From the NCBI GenBank assembly GCA_039527025.1, contig BAAAJN010000014.1:1-64000 (forward strand): DNA of 64,000 nucleotides, in the 5' to 3' direction. Each line of letters begins with the position of its first letter. The first letter of the stretch is position 1. The stretch comes from Microlunatus lacustris (GTDB lineage: Bacteria; Actinomycetota; Actinomycetes; Propionibacteriales; Propionibacteriaceae). Below the pieces are notes generated by a model. That model worked only from the letters and a program-made list of their open reading frames with translations, did not search any database and was not told the DNA's origin. Both the position numbers and the translations under genes were made by a program. Positions 1 through 7,749 of the stretch are shown in pieces.

Positions 1-1561
1 GGTCGCTGTGGGCCCTAGACAAGCCACACCCAACCGGAGGTTCTCCCACTCTCAACCCAGACCCGCCGCAACCAACGTCATGGCCGAGTACAGCTAGAGC
101 CCGCCGCTTGAAGTTCTCCGCGTTGGCGAAGAACAGCGGCGAGTCGTAGCGGTAGACGAGCAGACCAGGGATCTGCCGGCTGGTGGAGTAGTCGTCGACG
201 TCGTGCATGCCCGGGACGCCGGGGACGAAGCCGAGGATCCCGTCGTGGGGCCGCGAGATGCGGCGCAGCAGGTCGAGGATGGAGAGGCTGACCGCGACCA
301 GCACCCCGTAGAGCACGTCGAGGGCCAGGACCGCGACGGTGGTCCCGAGTGCGAGGAGGAGCTCGCTGCGCCGGAACCGGCGGAGACGGCGCAGCTCCTG
401 CACGTCGACGAGCCGGGTGGCGGCGTAGATCACCACCGCACCGAGCGCCGGCAGCGGGAAGGCGGCGATCAGCGGGCCGAGGAAGAACATGCTGAGCAGC
501 ACCACCCCGAGCGCGACCAGCGAGTAGAGCTGGCTACGGCTCCCCAGTGAGTCCCCGATGGCCGTGCGGCTGCCGCTGCTGCTGACCGGGAACCCCTGGC
601 CGAGCCCCGCAGCGAGGTTGGCGGCACCCAGGGCGAGGAACTCCTGATCGCTGTCGACCACCTCCCGTCGTCGGGCGGCGAACGCGCGAGCCGTCACGAT
701 GTTGTCGGAGTACCCGACCACGGTGATGCCCACGGCCGCCAGCACCAGCGTGCTCAGGTCGAGGCCGGCGAGATCGGGCACTGCCGGCACCGGCAGGCCG
801 CGGGGCACCGCACCGATCACCGGAACCCCCCGCTCGCCGAGGTCGAGAACGACGACGGCGAGCGCCGCCAGCACCATCGCCAGCAGCGGGCCAGGCGCCC
901 GTGGTGCGCGCCACCGGAGGACGAACAGCAGCGTCAGCACCGACGCCGCGACGGCCGTGGTCGCGAGCTCCGCCTCGTCCAGGTGGGTGACGAAGGCTCT
1001 CAGCTCGGCCAGCACCGAGCCACCCTCCACCTCGACCCCCGTCGCTTTGCCGAGCTGGCTGACGATCATCAGCACCGCGATGCCGGCCATGTAGCCGACC
1101 AGTACCGGCTTGGACAGCAGGTTCGCCAGGAAGCCGAGCCGGCCGACCCAGAACAGCAGGCACAGCACCCCGACGGTGACGGCGAGCGCCGCGGCCACAG
1201 CCGGGTACGGCCGGCCGCTCTGAGCCACGAGCGTCCCCACCGCGGCCGCCGTCATCAGGGCCGTGCTGGACTCCGGACCCACCGACAGCTGACGGGACGA
1301 GCCCAAGAGGCTGCAGAGGGCCAGGGGCCCGACCGCCGCCCAGAGACCGGCGACCGCCGGCAGACCCGCCACCTCGGCGTACGCCATCACCTGCGGCACC
1401 AGGTAGGCCGCGACGGTGACGCCGGCGAGCAGGTCACCGCGCAGCCATCCCCGCTCGTAGTGCAGCAGCTGCCAGAGCCCGGGCACCAGACGTTGCACGA
1501 GCCCACGGAGACGTTGCGGTCGGCGGGCCACAGCGCGACGGTAGCGGAACCGCCACGCCAT
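1..1561 (-). CDS. SulP-family anion (sulfate/bicarbonate) transporter, 3' end cut by window edge
   Basis: Read by hand on the minus strand; the frame stays open from an ATG at 1561 to the left edge, so the stop is not in the window. SulP proteins are inner-membrane anion transporters with about 10-14 helices and a cytoplasmic STAS domain. Visible family blocks are GDLLAGVTVAAYLVPQVMAY near residue 40, LLGSSRQLSVGPESSTALM, LSKPVLVGYMAGIAVLMIV and, near residue 480, SPLFFANAENFKRR, which normally leads into STAS. The ATG is preferred because family similarity begins just after it; no strong ribosome site is visible. The last ~32 codons (positions 1-97) read LAVLGHDVGCGG and no longer look like STAS, so the C-terminus may be replaced or this may be an assembly edge. 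Confidence 0.85.
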   Translation of the reverse strand, partial: MAWRFRYRRAVARRPQRLRGLVQRLVPGLWQLLHYERGWLRGDLLAGVTVAAYLVPQVMAYAEVAGLPAVAGLWAAVGPLALCSLLGSSRQLSVGPESSTALMTAAAVGTLVAQSGRPYPAVAAALAVTVGVLCLLFWVGRLGFLANLLSKPVLVGYMAGIAVLMIVSQLGKATGVEVEGGSVLAELRAFVTHLDEAELATTAVAASVLTLLFVLRWRAPRAPGPLLAMVLAALAVVVLDLGERGVPVIGAVPRGLPVPAVPDLAGLDLSTLVLAAVGITVVGYSDNIVTARAFAARRREVVDSDQEFLALGAANLAAGLGQGFPVSSSGSRTAIGDSLGSRSQLYSLVALGVVLLSMFFLGPLIAAFPLPALGAVVIYAATRLVDVQELRRLRRFRRSELLLALGTTVAVLALDVLYGVLVAVSLSILDLLRRISRPHDGILGFVPGVPGMHDVDDYSTSRQIPGLLVYRYDSPLFFANAENFKRRALAVLGHDVGCGGSGLRVGEPPVGCGLSRAHSD

Positions 1562-1602
1562 CCGAGGAGCACCACTCTCGGGCCCCGGCGGCCGTACCGG
1601 GC

Positions 1603-1935
1603 TCAGACCGAGATCCCCCTGGCCCGATGGTCGCCGCCCAGGCCTGCCGGCGGCGCCGGCGGCGGCACTGGCTGAGTGGGCCCGGCAGGATCCACCCGGT
1701 CAGCGTCGCCACCGGCGATCACGCAGGCCAGACTGGCGGGGAACGCGAGACTGATCAGTCCGGTGACCAGCAGGATGATGGACCAGGACTTCGATCATCG
1801 TCCAACCGAAGGCCCCCGACCTGACCCCGTCCTGGCCCTCCATCACGAAACTGTCGCCGGCCAGCGCCAGCCCGCCGGCCACGAGGACGAGCACCACGGC
1901 GGCCGCGAAGTCAGCCAGGCTGCCAACGAAGATCT
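1603..1935 (-). pseudogene. Decayed small membrane protein upstream of the SulP gene
   Basis: Two adjacent minus-strand frames together read like one short membrane protein. The first gives IFVGSLADFAAAVVLVLVAG near 1930-1870. The second, after a shift near 1790, gives SWSIILLVTGLISLAFPAS and a Pro/Ala-rich tail ending at a TGA at 1603-1605. The first frame has no ATG and meets a stop just upstream. It lies 41 nt before the SulP start on the same strand, so it may once have been its operon partner. I do not recognise the family. Sequencing error at the frameshift is an alternative. Confidence 0.35.
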
Positions 1936-1940
1936 TCAGC

Positions 1941-1965
1941 GATCATGGGGTTCGGCATCATGATC
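1941..1965. repeat. Short inverted repeat where two truncated genes meet
   Basis: GATCATG at 1941-1947 and CATGATC at 1959-1965 form perfect 7-bp arms around an 11-nt loop. The 5' end of the decayed minus-strand gene and the 5' end of the truncated plus-strand gene both stop here, which marks a possible deletion or rearrangement junction. Confidence 0.4.
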
Positions 1966-1967
1966 AC

Positions 1968-2636
1968 CTCGCCTTCTTCATCTACTACTACGTCTCGATG
2001 ACCTTCGGGACCGCGCAGAACCGACTCTTCCCCGCGTACGTGGCGGCCGCCAGCCTCGCCGGCTTCGGCCTGGTGCTCCTGCTCATCCGCGTGGACGGCG
2101 TGCAGGTGGTGCGCGCGCTACCTCCTCGTCCTGGCCGGGTGCCGCTGGTCGTCTACCTGCTCGCCGTGGCCGGGGCTCCCGGGCTCGCCTGGCTGCCGGG
2201 TGTGGTGAGCACAGCCGTGTCCGGTGACGTCGCGCAGGCAGTCGGCCCCTGCACCTCGGTGGTGACCGACGTGCTCGGCCTCGGCCTCGTCCTGCCCGTC
2301 GCCGCGCTGGGAGCGGTGCAGCTGGTGCGGAGGAGGCCGACGGGTCGCCTGCTCGCCCTGGTGGTGCTCGTCCTCAACGTCTGCACCGGTCTGGTGCTGA
2401 TCGGTCAGGGCATGGCGCAGCTCATCGCAGGGGTGCCACTGACTTCGGCTGAGATCGTGTGGAAGATGTGGACCTCCGCCGCGCTCACCCTGGTCGCCGG
2501 GGCGCTGCTGGCGCGGATGACGGGTGGGGCCTCGGCCGCAGCTGGCCAGTGGAGCCTTCCGGCCGAGAGGAGGAGCAAGGCGATGAGAAGGGCGCAGAGC
2601 CGATCTGCTGCCAGGTCGCCGAGGAGGTGCCGGTGA
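1968..2636 (+). pseudogene. 5'-truncated paralogue of the membrane protein at 6149-7057
   Basis: The open frame runs from about 1968, with a first ATG at 1998. It encodes roughly five to six hydrophobic segments, for example AFFIYYYVSM, LVLPVAALGAVQLV and LLALVVLVLNVCTGLVLIG. The order and spacing follow the C-terminal two thirds of the membrane protein at 6149-7057: YTYFQVVVGQEYLRLPGN there corresponds to IYYYVSMTFGTAQNRL here. The first two or so helices are missing. The 3' end overlaps the next reading frame by GTGA (2633-2636), as in a coupled operon. It could still be translated from 1998, but a protein starting in the middle of a helix is unlikely to be functional. Confidence 0.5.
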
Positions 2637-3399
2637 CGGTGGACCAGGGCCAGCAACGCCTGGTCACCGTGGGGGTTGACGGACTGCCGGAGGCGCTCGT
2701 CGCCGCCGAGTTCGCCGCCCACGAGGCCCCCTCGCGGGGACAGGGGCTCCTCGTCGCCCCCGCCTACCACCCGCAGCAGCACGCCGGTCCGGTGTCGGCT
2801 GACAAGGGTCATGGCCCAGGCTGAGGCCGCCGAGGCTGTCATCAACTGGGTGGCCGAGCAGGTCACCATGCCGCCCGCGGTGGCGTTGCACCGGCGGCTG
2901 GCCTGCGACACCGCCTACCGTCTCCTGCAGAGGCTGGAGCCCGTGTCGGAGCTCCCCGTCCTCGGGCACCGCAGCGTGCTCGCTGGCGCCGACCCACCCC
3001 TCGGGAGCCTCACCGACCGGCTGGCCGTGCTGCGTCGTCCCGTCGCCACGATGCCGCGGTCCTGGGCGGCCTCGAGGCCAGGACTGGTGCTGGCCGCTCT
3101 CGACGAGGACAGCGCTGCGGAGGGTGCTCTGGGCCACGCAGCTCGCTACTCCCGGGTGCCGACCCGTACGCTGCTGGGGGCCGGCGAGCCGCGGGAGGTC
3201 ATCGTGGAAGCGTCCTGGGACGCCCGGGAGCTGGTCCTCGGGCAGCCGCACCGGGGCAGGCTGTCCCCGCGCTGGCTCCGCTCCACCAGCGCGGCGGGTG
3301 CTCGAGGCGGCGCAGTGCCCGGTGGTGGTCGTGCCGGCGGCGCTGGCAGCGGATGACGCTCCCGGTGCTGCCCCGGAGGCGCGGAGACGCCGGCGATGA
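2633..3399 (+). pseudogene. Frameshifted tandem universal stress protein (two USP domains)
   Basis: Three plus-strand frames must be joined to read this gene. The first starts at GTG 2633 with RLVTVGVDGLPEALVAAEFA, a USP N-terminus. A shift near 2800 leads to AEAVINWVAEQV and a degenerate nucleotide-binding loop (ELPVLGHRSVLAG). The second domain begins near PGLVLAALDEDSAAEGAL. A further shift near 3290 leads to RVLEAAQCPVVVVPAALA, the usual USP C-terminal strand. At least two frameshifts therefore break a ~255-residue tandem USP. The GTG overlaps the stop of the preceding truncated membrane gene. The recognisable blocks are clear; whether the breaks are biological or sequencing errors cannot be told here. 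Confidence 0.6.
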
Positions 3400-3412
3400 C
3401 ACGAGCGTGAGG

Positions 3413-3901
3413 ATGGCGAGCATGCACATGGACGAGGTCCTCCTGCCCGGGGTGGGGCTGCGGTATGAGTTCACCAACCACGAGGGCGACCGGCTGGGGG
3501 TGGTGGTGCGTCGGTCCGGAGACTTCGAGATCGTCGTCTACGGCGCCGACGATCCCGACGCCAGCCGCCCGGTGGTCCGGCTCAACAGCGATGAGGCCGA
3601 CGCCCTGGCCGAGATCCTCGGCGCGCCACGGATGGCCGAGCGGTTCGCCGACCTCACGCGTGAGGTGCCCGGCCTCAGCGCCGGGCAGGTGGAGGTGCGG
3701 GCGGGCAGCCCGTTCGCCGGTCGCCCCCTGGGTGCTACCCGAGCGCGGACCCGGACCGGCGCCTCCGTCGTGGCCATCGTGCGAGGTGACGAAGTGCTCG
3801 CCTCACCATCTCCCGACCAGGTGCTCGCGGCCGGTGACGTCCTGGTGGTGATCGGGACCCATGACGGCATCGCGGGTGTGGAGCAGATCGTCGGCGGCTG
3901 A
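3413..3901 (+). CDS. khtT: Cation:proton antiporter regulatory subunit (KhtT-like, TrkA-C domain)
   Basis: A cytoplasmic regulatory subunit of a CPA2 K+/H+ antiporter. It has an N-terminal domain starting DEVLLPGVGLRYEF and a C-terminal TrkA-C (RCK-C) domain at about residues 90-160 (GQVEVRAGSPFAGRPLG, then DVLVVIGTHDGI). In Bacillus KhtT this domain binds cyclic di-AMP and gates KhtU. The stop is followed two nt later by the antiporter ATG, so the pair is an operon. The start is uncertain: ATGs at 3413, 3422 and 3428 are all in frame, and upstream codons look non-coding. Length (~160 residues) fits the family. Confidence 0.85.
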   Translation: MASMHMDEVLLPGVGLRYEFTNHEGDRLGVVVRRSGDFEIVVYGADDPDASRPVVRLNSDEADALAEILGAPRMAERFADLTREVPGLSAGQVEVRAGSPFAGRPLGATRARTRTGASVVAIVRGDEVLASPSPDQVLAAGDVLVVIGTHDGIAGVEQIVGG

Positions 3902-3903
3902 CG

Positions 3904-5142
3904 ATGCACATCTCAGCCGCCCTGCTGCTCGAGCTCGGGCTCATCCTCGTCCTGCTCAGCGTCCTCGGCGCTCTGGCCCGCCGGCTGACGCTGTCCGCGG
4001 TACCGCTCTACCTCCTCGTCGGCCTGTTCCTCGGTGAGGGCGGAGTGGCGCCGGTCCCCGCCGCCGGTGCGTTCCTGGAGACCGGGGCGTCGATCGGGGT
4101 CGTCTTGCTGCTGCTCGCGCTGGGCCTGGAGTTCTCCATCAGCGAGTTCGCCGTCAGCCTGCGGGAACATGTCCCGTCCGCCGGCGTGGATCTGGTGCTG
4201 AACGTGGTCCCGGGCGTGGTGGCCGGCCTGCTGCTGGGTCTGGACGCCGTGGGCGTCCTCGCGCTGGCCGGTGTGACCTACGTGTCGTCGTCGGGGATCA
4301 TCGCCCGGCTGCTGGCGGACCTGCGGCGGCTCGGGAACCGGGAGACTCCGGCCGTGCTGTCGGTCCTGGTTCTGGAGGACTTCGCGATGGCGGCCTACCT
4401 TCCGGTCCTCGCGGTCCTGGCCTCGGGTGGCACCTGGTGGCAGGCGGTGCTGGGGGTGGTGCTCGCTGTCGGCGCTCTGTTCCTCGCGTTCGGCGTCTCA
4501 CTGCGCTGGTCGGCGCCGATGGGACGGCTGGTCTCCCATCCCGACGCCGAGCAGCTGATGCTCCGGGTCCTCGGTCTGACGTTGGTGGTGGCTGCCCTGG
4601 CCGAGTTCGTGCACGCGTCCGCGGCTGTCGGGGCCTTCCTGGTGGGGCTCGCGCTGTCCGGAGAGGTGGCCGACCGGGCTCGTGCTGTGCTCGCTCCGCT
4701 GCGAGACCTCTTCTCGGCCGCCTTCTTCCTGGCGATCGGGTTCTCCGTCGGTCCGGCTGCGCTGCTGCCGGTGGTCCCCGCGGCGCTGGCCCTGGCGGCA
4801 GCCAGCGCCGCCGCCAAGGTGGCGACCGGCTGGTCGGCGGCAGCGAGGCAGGGAGTCGGACGGCCCGGGCGGTGGCGAGCCGGCACCGCGCTGATCGCCC
4901 ATGGTGAGTTCTCGATCATCATCGTCGGGATGGCGGGGTTCCAGGACGGTCAGGTGGGGCCGCTCGTGGTCGCGTACGTGCTCATCCTGGCCGTCGCCGG
5001 ACCCGTCCTGGCTCGCCTCCCGGAACCCGTGCCCCTCGCTCCGTGGCCGTGGCACGCTGAGCGGAACAGCCCTCCGGGGCACAAGACCGTAGCCAGGGGT
5101 TGGGTTCGGGACCGGTGCAGCGAGGCGCAGCGTCGACGGTGA
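3904..5142 (+). CDS. khtU: CPA2-family K+/H+ (cation:proton) antiporter, KhtU-like
   Basis: An integral membrane antiporter of about 11-12 helices that exports K+ in exchange for protons, working with the KhtT-like subunit encoded immediately upstream. The N-terminus MHISAALLLELGLILVLLSV is followed by the conserved LLLLALGLEFSISEF block. VTYVSSSGIIARLL and LVLEDFAMAAYLPVLAV match the CPA2 core. The ~365-residue membrane domain is followed by a polar tail with no RCK-N or TrkA-N domain, as expected when regulation is supplied in trans. The exact cation cannot be read from sequence. Confidence 0.85.
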   Translation: MHISAALLLELGLILVLLSVLGALARRLTLSAVPLYLLVGLFLGEGGVAPVPAAGAFLETGASIGVVLLLLALGLEFSISEFAVSLREHVPSAGVDLVLNVVPGVVAGLLLGLDAVGVLALAGVTYVSSSGIIARLLADLRRLGNRETPAVLSVLVLEDFAMAAYLPVLAVLASGGTWWQAVLGVVLAVGALFLAFGVSLRWSAPMGRLVSHPDAEQLMLRVLGLTLVVAALAEFVHASAAVGAFLVGLALSGEVADRARAVLAPLRDLFSAAFFLAIGFSVGPAALLPVVPAALALAAASAAAKVATGWSAAARQGVGRPGRWRAGTALIAHGEFSIIIVGMAGFQDGQVGPLVVAYVLILAVAGPVLARLPEPVPLAPWPWHAERNSPPGHKTVARGWVRDRCSEAQRRR

Positions 5143-5468
5143 GCTGCTGCCGGACCGCGCCCTGGTGACCTTTCCCAGGATCAGCACCGGCGCGATCGCA
5201 ACAGGGTTCCGGCGCGGCTCGACCTACGTCGCGCGGCTGACGCCCTCGACGCTGCTCGAGACCGGGAGAGGCCGGGAGCGCTGTCGACCTGCTGCAGGTG
5301 GACCGGCTGGTCCGCCGTAGCCCAGAGCATCGTGGTCTCTGAGCAGCCAGGTCACCATGTCGTCGTCGTCGGTCGGCGTCGTCGTCTGGGTCCCTGCTCC
5401 TCGTGGTTCACCGGGTCACCGCGGCCCTCGTGCTCGTCCTCCTCCGAGCTTCCTCTGCATTCTTCGCG
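5143..5468. other. Intergenic stretch between khtU and the USP gene; no gene recognised
   Basis: This 326-nt gap lies between converging genes. A plus-strand frame reading LVTFPRISTGAIATGFRRG is open for some 50 codons but resembles nothing I know. No tRNA or clear terminator hairpin was seen. It may be decayed coding DNA like its neighbours. Confidence 0.4.
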
Positions 5469-5903
5469 TCACCGCACCACGACCACGGGGCACGTGGCGT
5501 GTGCGGTGACGTGCTGGCTGACCGAGCCCAGCAGCATCCCGGCGAAGGCGCCGTGACCGCGGGAACCCACGACCACGAGGTCTGCACCATCGGAGGCCGC
5601 GATCAGACGGGGAGCGGCAGAGCCCTCGACGAGCACGCGGTTCACCCGCAGATCGGGGCCGGCGCCGAGCACGGCTTCGATGGCAGCGTCCTGCTCGCTC
5701 TGCATCGCCGAACTGAAGTCCGACTCGGCGTGCTGCGGGTACGCGGCGTAGCCGGGTCCGACCAGCACGACGGGCGGTGACCAGGCGGTCAGCACGGTCA
5801 GACCGCTCCCGTGCGTCCGGGCTTCCTCAGCTGCCCAGGCCAGCACGTGGTGGCTCTCCTCCGAGCCGTCCACCCCGACCACCACGTTCTTCCAGTCTGT
5901 CAT
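5469..5903 (-). CDS. Universal stress protein (single UspA domain)
   Basis: A 144-residue single-domain USP. It begins MTDWKNVVVGVDGSEESHHV and ends CPVVVVR. The ATP-binding signature G-2X-G-9X-G-S is intact near the C-terminus (GSRGHGAFAGMLLGSVS), so it belongs to the nucleotide-binding class. The start is supported by GGAGGGAACC a few nt upstream. Such proteins are cytoplasmic and in actinobacteria are often hypoxia- or dormancy-induced. A DosR-like palindrome lies 87 nt upstream of the start. It is the only undamaged USP in this part of the window. Confidence 0.93.
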   Translation of the reverse strand: MTDWKNVVVGVDGSEESHHVLAWAAEEARTHGSGLTVLTAWSPPVVLVGPGYAAYPQHAESDFSSAMQSEQDAAIEAVLGAGPDLRVNRVLVEGSAAPRLIAASDGADLVVVGSRGHGAFAGMLLGSVSQHVTAHATCPVVVVR

Positions 5904-5989
5904 GCCTGGTTCCCTCCGTCCGCGCGCCTAGCCCGCTGGCTGCCGCTTGTTCTCGCTGCAGCCTGGCGCGGGTGCGCGGGAAGCCGCCA

Positions 5990-6003
5990 GGGACGAAGGT
6001 CCC
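5990..6003. promoter_or_regulatory. DosR/DevR-like box between the USP and membrane-protein genes
   Basis: GGGAC-GAAG-GTCCC is a perfect 5+5 inverted repeat with a 4-nt spacer. It equals the core of the mycobacterial DosR box (TTSGGGACTWWAGTCCCSAA). It lies 87 nt upstream of the USP start (minus) and 146 nt upstream of the membrane-protein start (plus), so one site could serve both. Flanking positions match the consensus only partly. Confidence 0.5.
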
Positions 6004-6148
6004 CGCCGTGGAAGTGCCGGACTGGACGGCAGGACCGCTCGCTCCTGCTGCCTCGGCTCTGGGCGCGTCTGCGGGCACCGCCTGGATTCGCGCGCGCTCG
6101 GGACCTTCGGCCCTGGCGGGCCTTCCTGGGACGCGATGGGCTTGGACC

Positions 6149-7057
6149 ATGGTCCGGTCCTCGGTTGCTCTCGCTGCTGGCCTACCGGCACCCGCTGAGG
6201 AGCGGGGTCGCGAGACACGCCGGTGGCCGCTCGTCGCCGCCTTGGCGCTGCTCGCGCTCACGATCGCGACCGCGTCCCTGCTGGGCCCGATCGGGGCCGG
6301 TCTCCTGACCTACCGGACGTCGCCGACCACGCTGAACCAGCTCCGCGGTTCCGACGCGGCGGCCCTGTTCTTCGTCGTCCCTCTCACCTTGGGCACGGCG
6401 GTCCTCGCCGTGCGGAGGCACCGTGTTGCGCCCTTGTTGGCGACAGGCACCGGGGCCTACGCGCTCTACACCTACTTCCAGGTGGTGGTCGGTCAGGAGT
6501 ACCTGCGGCTGCCCGGCAACGTCGAGAGGTTCTTCCCGCTGTACCTGGTGCTGTTCGTGGTCGCTGAAGCCGTGGTGGTCCTCGGGCTGCGCGCGACTCC
6601 GGTCCTCCCGCGGCCGCCCCGCGGTCTCGAGCGGGTGGCAGGAACCGGGCTGCTGTTGGTCGCGGCCCTCCTCGTCGGGGGACTGCACCTCCGCACCATG
6701 ATCACGGCCTGGCAGGACCCTCCTGCACTGATCGAGTACGCGTCGAGCCCCACGCCCTTCTGGATGGTCAAGCTGATGGATCTCGGCATCGTCGTCCCTG
6801 CAGCGATTCTGATCGGGGTAGGACTGCTCCGCGGTGCGGTCTGGGCGCGGCGGGCGATGTACATCCTCTTCACCGGCTACACCTGCCTGGCGGTCTCGGT
6901 GGCCGCGATGGGCCTGGTGATGGTGGTCAACCGCGATCCGGACGCCTCGTCGGGTCTGGCCGCGGGCTTCTGCGCGTTCGCCATCGCCTTCGGCACGATC
7001 ACTCTGCTGCTCTACCGCCCGCTGTTCGGCAGCGGCGCTGATGCCGGGCCCCCCTGA
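6149..7057 (+). CDS. Polytopic membrane protein of unknown function, USP-linked
   Basis: A 302-residue protein with about eight hydrophobic segments, starting MVRSSVALAAGL. It has a stretch YTYFQVVVGQEYLRLPGN between helices and the segment WMVKLMDLGIVVPAAILIGV. I do not recognise a named family. The frame is open further upstream, but that part overlaps the USP gene antisense and has a different composition, so ATG 6149 is preferred. A shorter, truncated copy lies at 1968-2636. Linkage of both copies to USP genes, and the shared DosR-like box, suggest a stress- or redox-related membrane role; that is inference only. Confidence 0.7.
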   Translation: MVRSSVALAAGLPAPAEERGRETRRWPLVAALALLALTIATASLLGPIGAGLLTYRTSPTTLNQLRGSDAAALFFVVPLTLGTAVLAVRRHRVAPLLATGTGAYALYTYFQVVVGQEYLRLPGNVERFFPLYLVLFVVAEAVVVLGLRATPVLPRPPRGLERVAGTGLLLVAALLVGGLHLRTMITAWQDPPALIEYASSPTPFWMVKLMDLGIVVPAAILIGVGLLRGAVWARRAMYILFTGYTCLAVSVAAMGLVMVVNRDPDASSGLAAGFCAFAIAFGTITLLLYRPLFGSGADAGPP

Positions 7058-7543
7058 TGTGCGGACGGAGCGCGATGGTCACAAGGAGTCCGGGGCTCCC
7101 GAAGCGCTCGGCAGGGCGTTCCGACCGTGGGCCAGCACCGGCAGTGTCGCGGAGACCGGAAACGCTCGCCATCGCCGCCGTTGTGTTCCTGGTCTCCGCC
7201 CTCGGGCAGGCACTGCTCCAGAGGTACGCCGGCGTCAGCTCCTGGATGAGAAGCCGGGATGACCGTACTGAAGCCCCACGTCGTCGTCGGTGTCGACGAA
7301 CCTCGCCTTCCGCCACCGCACTGGCGTCACGGTCAGCCGCGAGGGAGGCAGCGCTGCAGGGACTGGTGGACACCGCTTGGATGGTGCCCCTCGCGGACGA
7401 TGTCGCCGGGCGGTACGCACCGGCTGATCCACATCGCGGAGGACGCACTCGGGGCGGATCGAGCGTTCCGGGAGCTCGACGGCGTGTCGGCCGCAGTCAG
7501 TAACGGCCGTCAGCCTCGACCTGACTGGACCCCAGAACGCCAG
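7058..7543. other. Low-quality coding remnants, including a possible USP start
   Basis: No intact gene is convincing in these ~490 nt. A plus-strand frame holds one hydrophobic stretch (TLAIAAVVFLVSALGQALL, about 7157-7215). Another begins at ATG 7259 with MTVLKPHVVVGVDE, which is how USP proteins begin, but it does not continue as a USP domain in any frame. I read this as further decayed USP-island DNA, with low confidence. Confidence 0.3.
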
Positions 7544-7571
7544 AAGCCCTCCAGGTGAGCCTGGAAGGCTT
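7544..7571 (-). terminator. Hairpin terminator downstream of tRNA-fMet
   Basis: AAGCCCTCCAGG and CCTGGAAGGCTT pair with one mismatch around a 4-nt loop, 33-60 nt past the tRNA 3' end. No strong T-run follows, which is common in high-GC actinobacteria. Confidence 0.6.
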
Positions 7572-7580
7572 TGGCCGAAC

Positions 7581-7594
7581 ACTGCGATCGCAGT
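7581..7594. repeat. Perfect 14-bp palindrome ACTGCGATCGCAGT
   Basis: A perfect palindrome centred on GCGATCGC sits between the tRNA-fMet 3' end and its terminator hairpin. Its role is unknown; it might form a first small hairpin in the tRNA trailer. Confidence 0.6.
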
Positions 7595-7603
7595 CTTGCG
7601 TTG

Positions 7604-7677
7604 TAGCGGGGACAGGATTTGAACCTGTGACCTCTGGGTTATGAGCCCAGCGAGCTACCGAGCTGCTCCACCCCGCG
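7604..7677 (-). tRNA. Initiator tRNA-fMet (CAT)
   Basis: The minus strand folds into a tRNA with 5' acceptor strand CGCGGGG and 3' strand CCCCGCT, anticodon loop CTCATAA (CAT) and T-loop TTCAAAT. Two initiator hallmarks are present: the 1-72 pair is mismatched (C1 with U72), and the anticodon stem ends in three consecutive G:C pairs (CTGGG/CCCAG). The 3' CCA is not encoded (the genomic sequence after the discriminator A is CA). Confidence 0.95.
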
Positions 7678-7689
7678 CCGCTGAACAGA

Positions 7690-7717
7690 ACATTACCCAA
7701 GCCCCACCCAGAAGCAA
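7690..7717 (-). promoter_or_regulatory. Sigma-70-type promoter of tRNA-fMet
   Basis: On the minus strand TTGCTT (7717-7712) and TAATGT (7695-7690) are separated by 16 nt. The -10 lies 12 nt before the mature tRNA 5' end. Confidence 0.6.
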
Positions 7718-7749
7718 AATCGAGGCCACCCCGACCTCGGAGTGCTGCC

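Noticed and set aside
1676..1963. A 95-codon plus-strand frame
   Set aside because: Opposite strand frames here encode recognisable hydrophobic segments; the plus-strand translation has no structure.
5777..6148. In-frame N-terminal extension of the membrane protein at 6149
   Set aside because: It runs antisense through the USP gene and its promoter and has Arg/Pro/Ser shadow composition.
6145..6156. Palindrome GGACCATGGTCC spanning the membrane-protein start codon
   Set aside because: A 12-bp palindrome around one ATG is expected now and then by chance, and nothing else supports a role.
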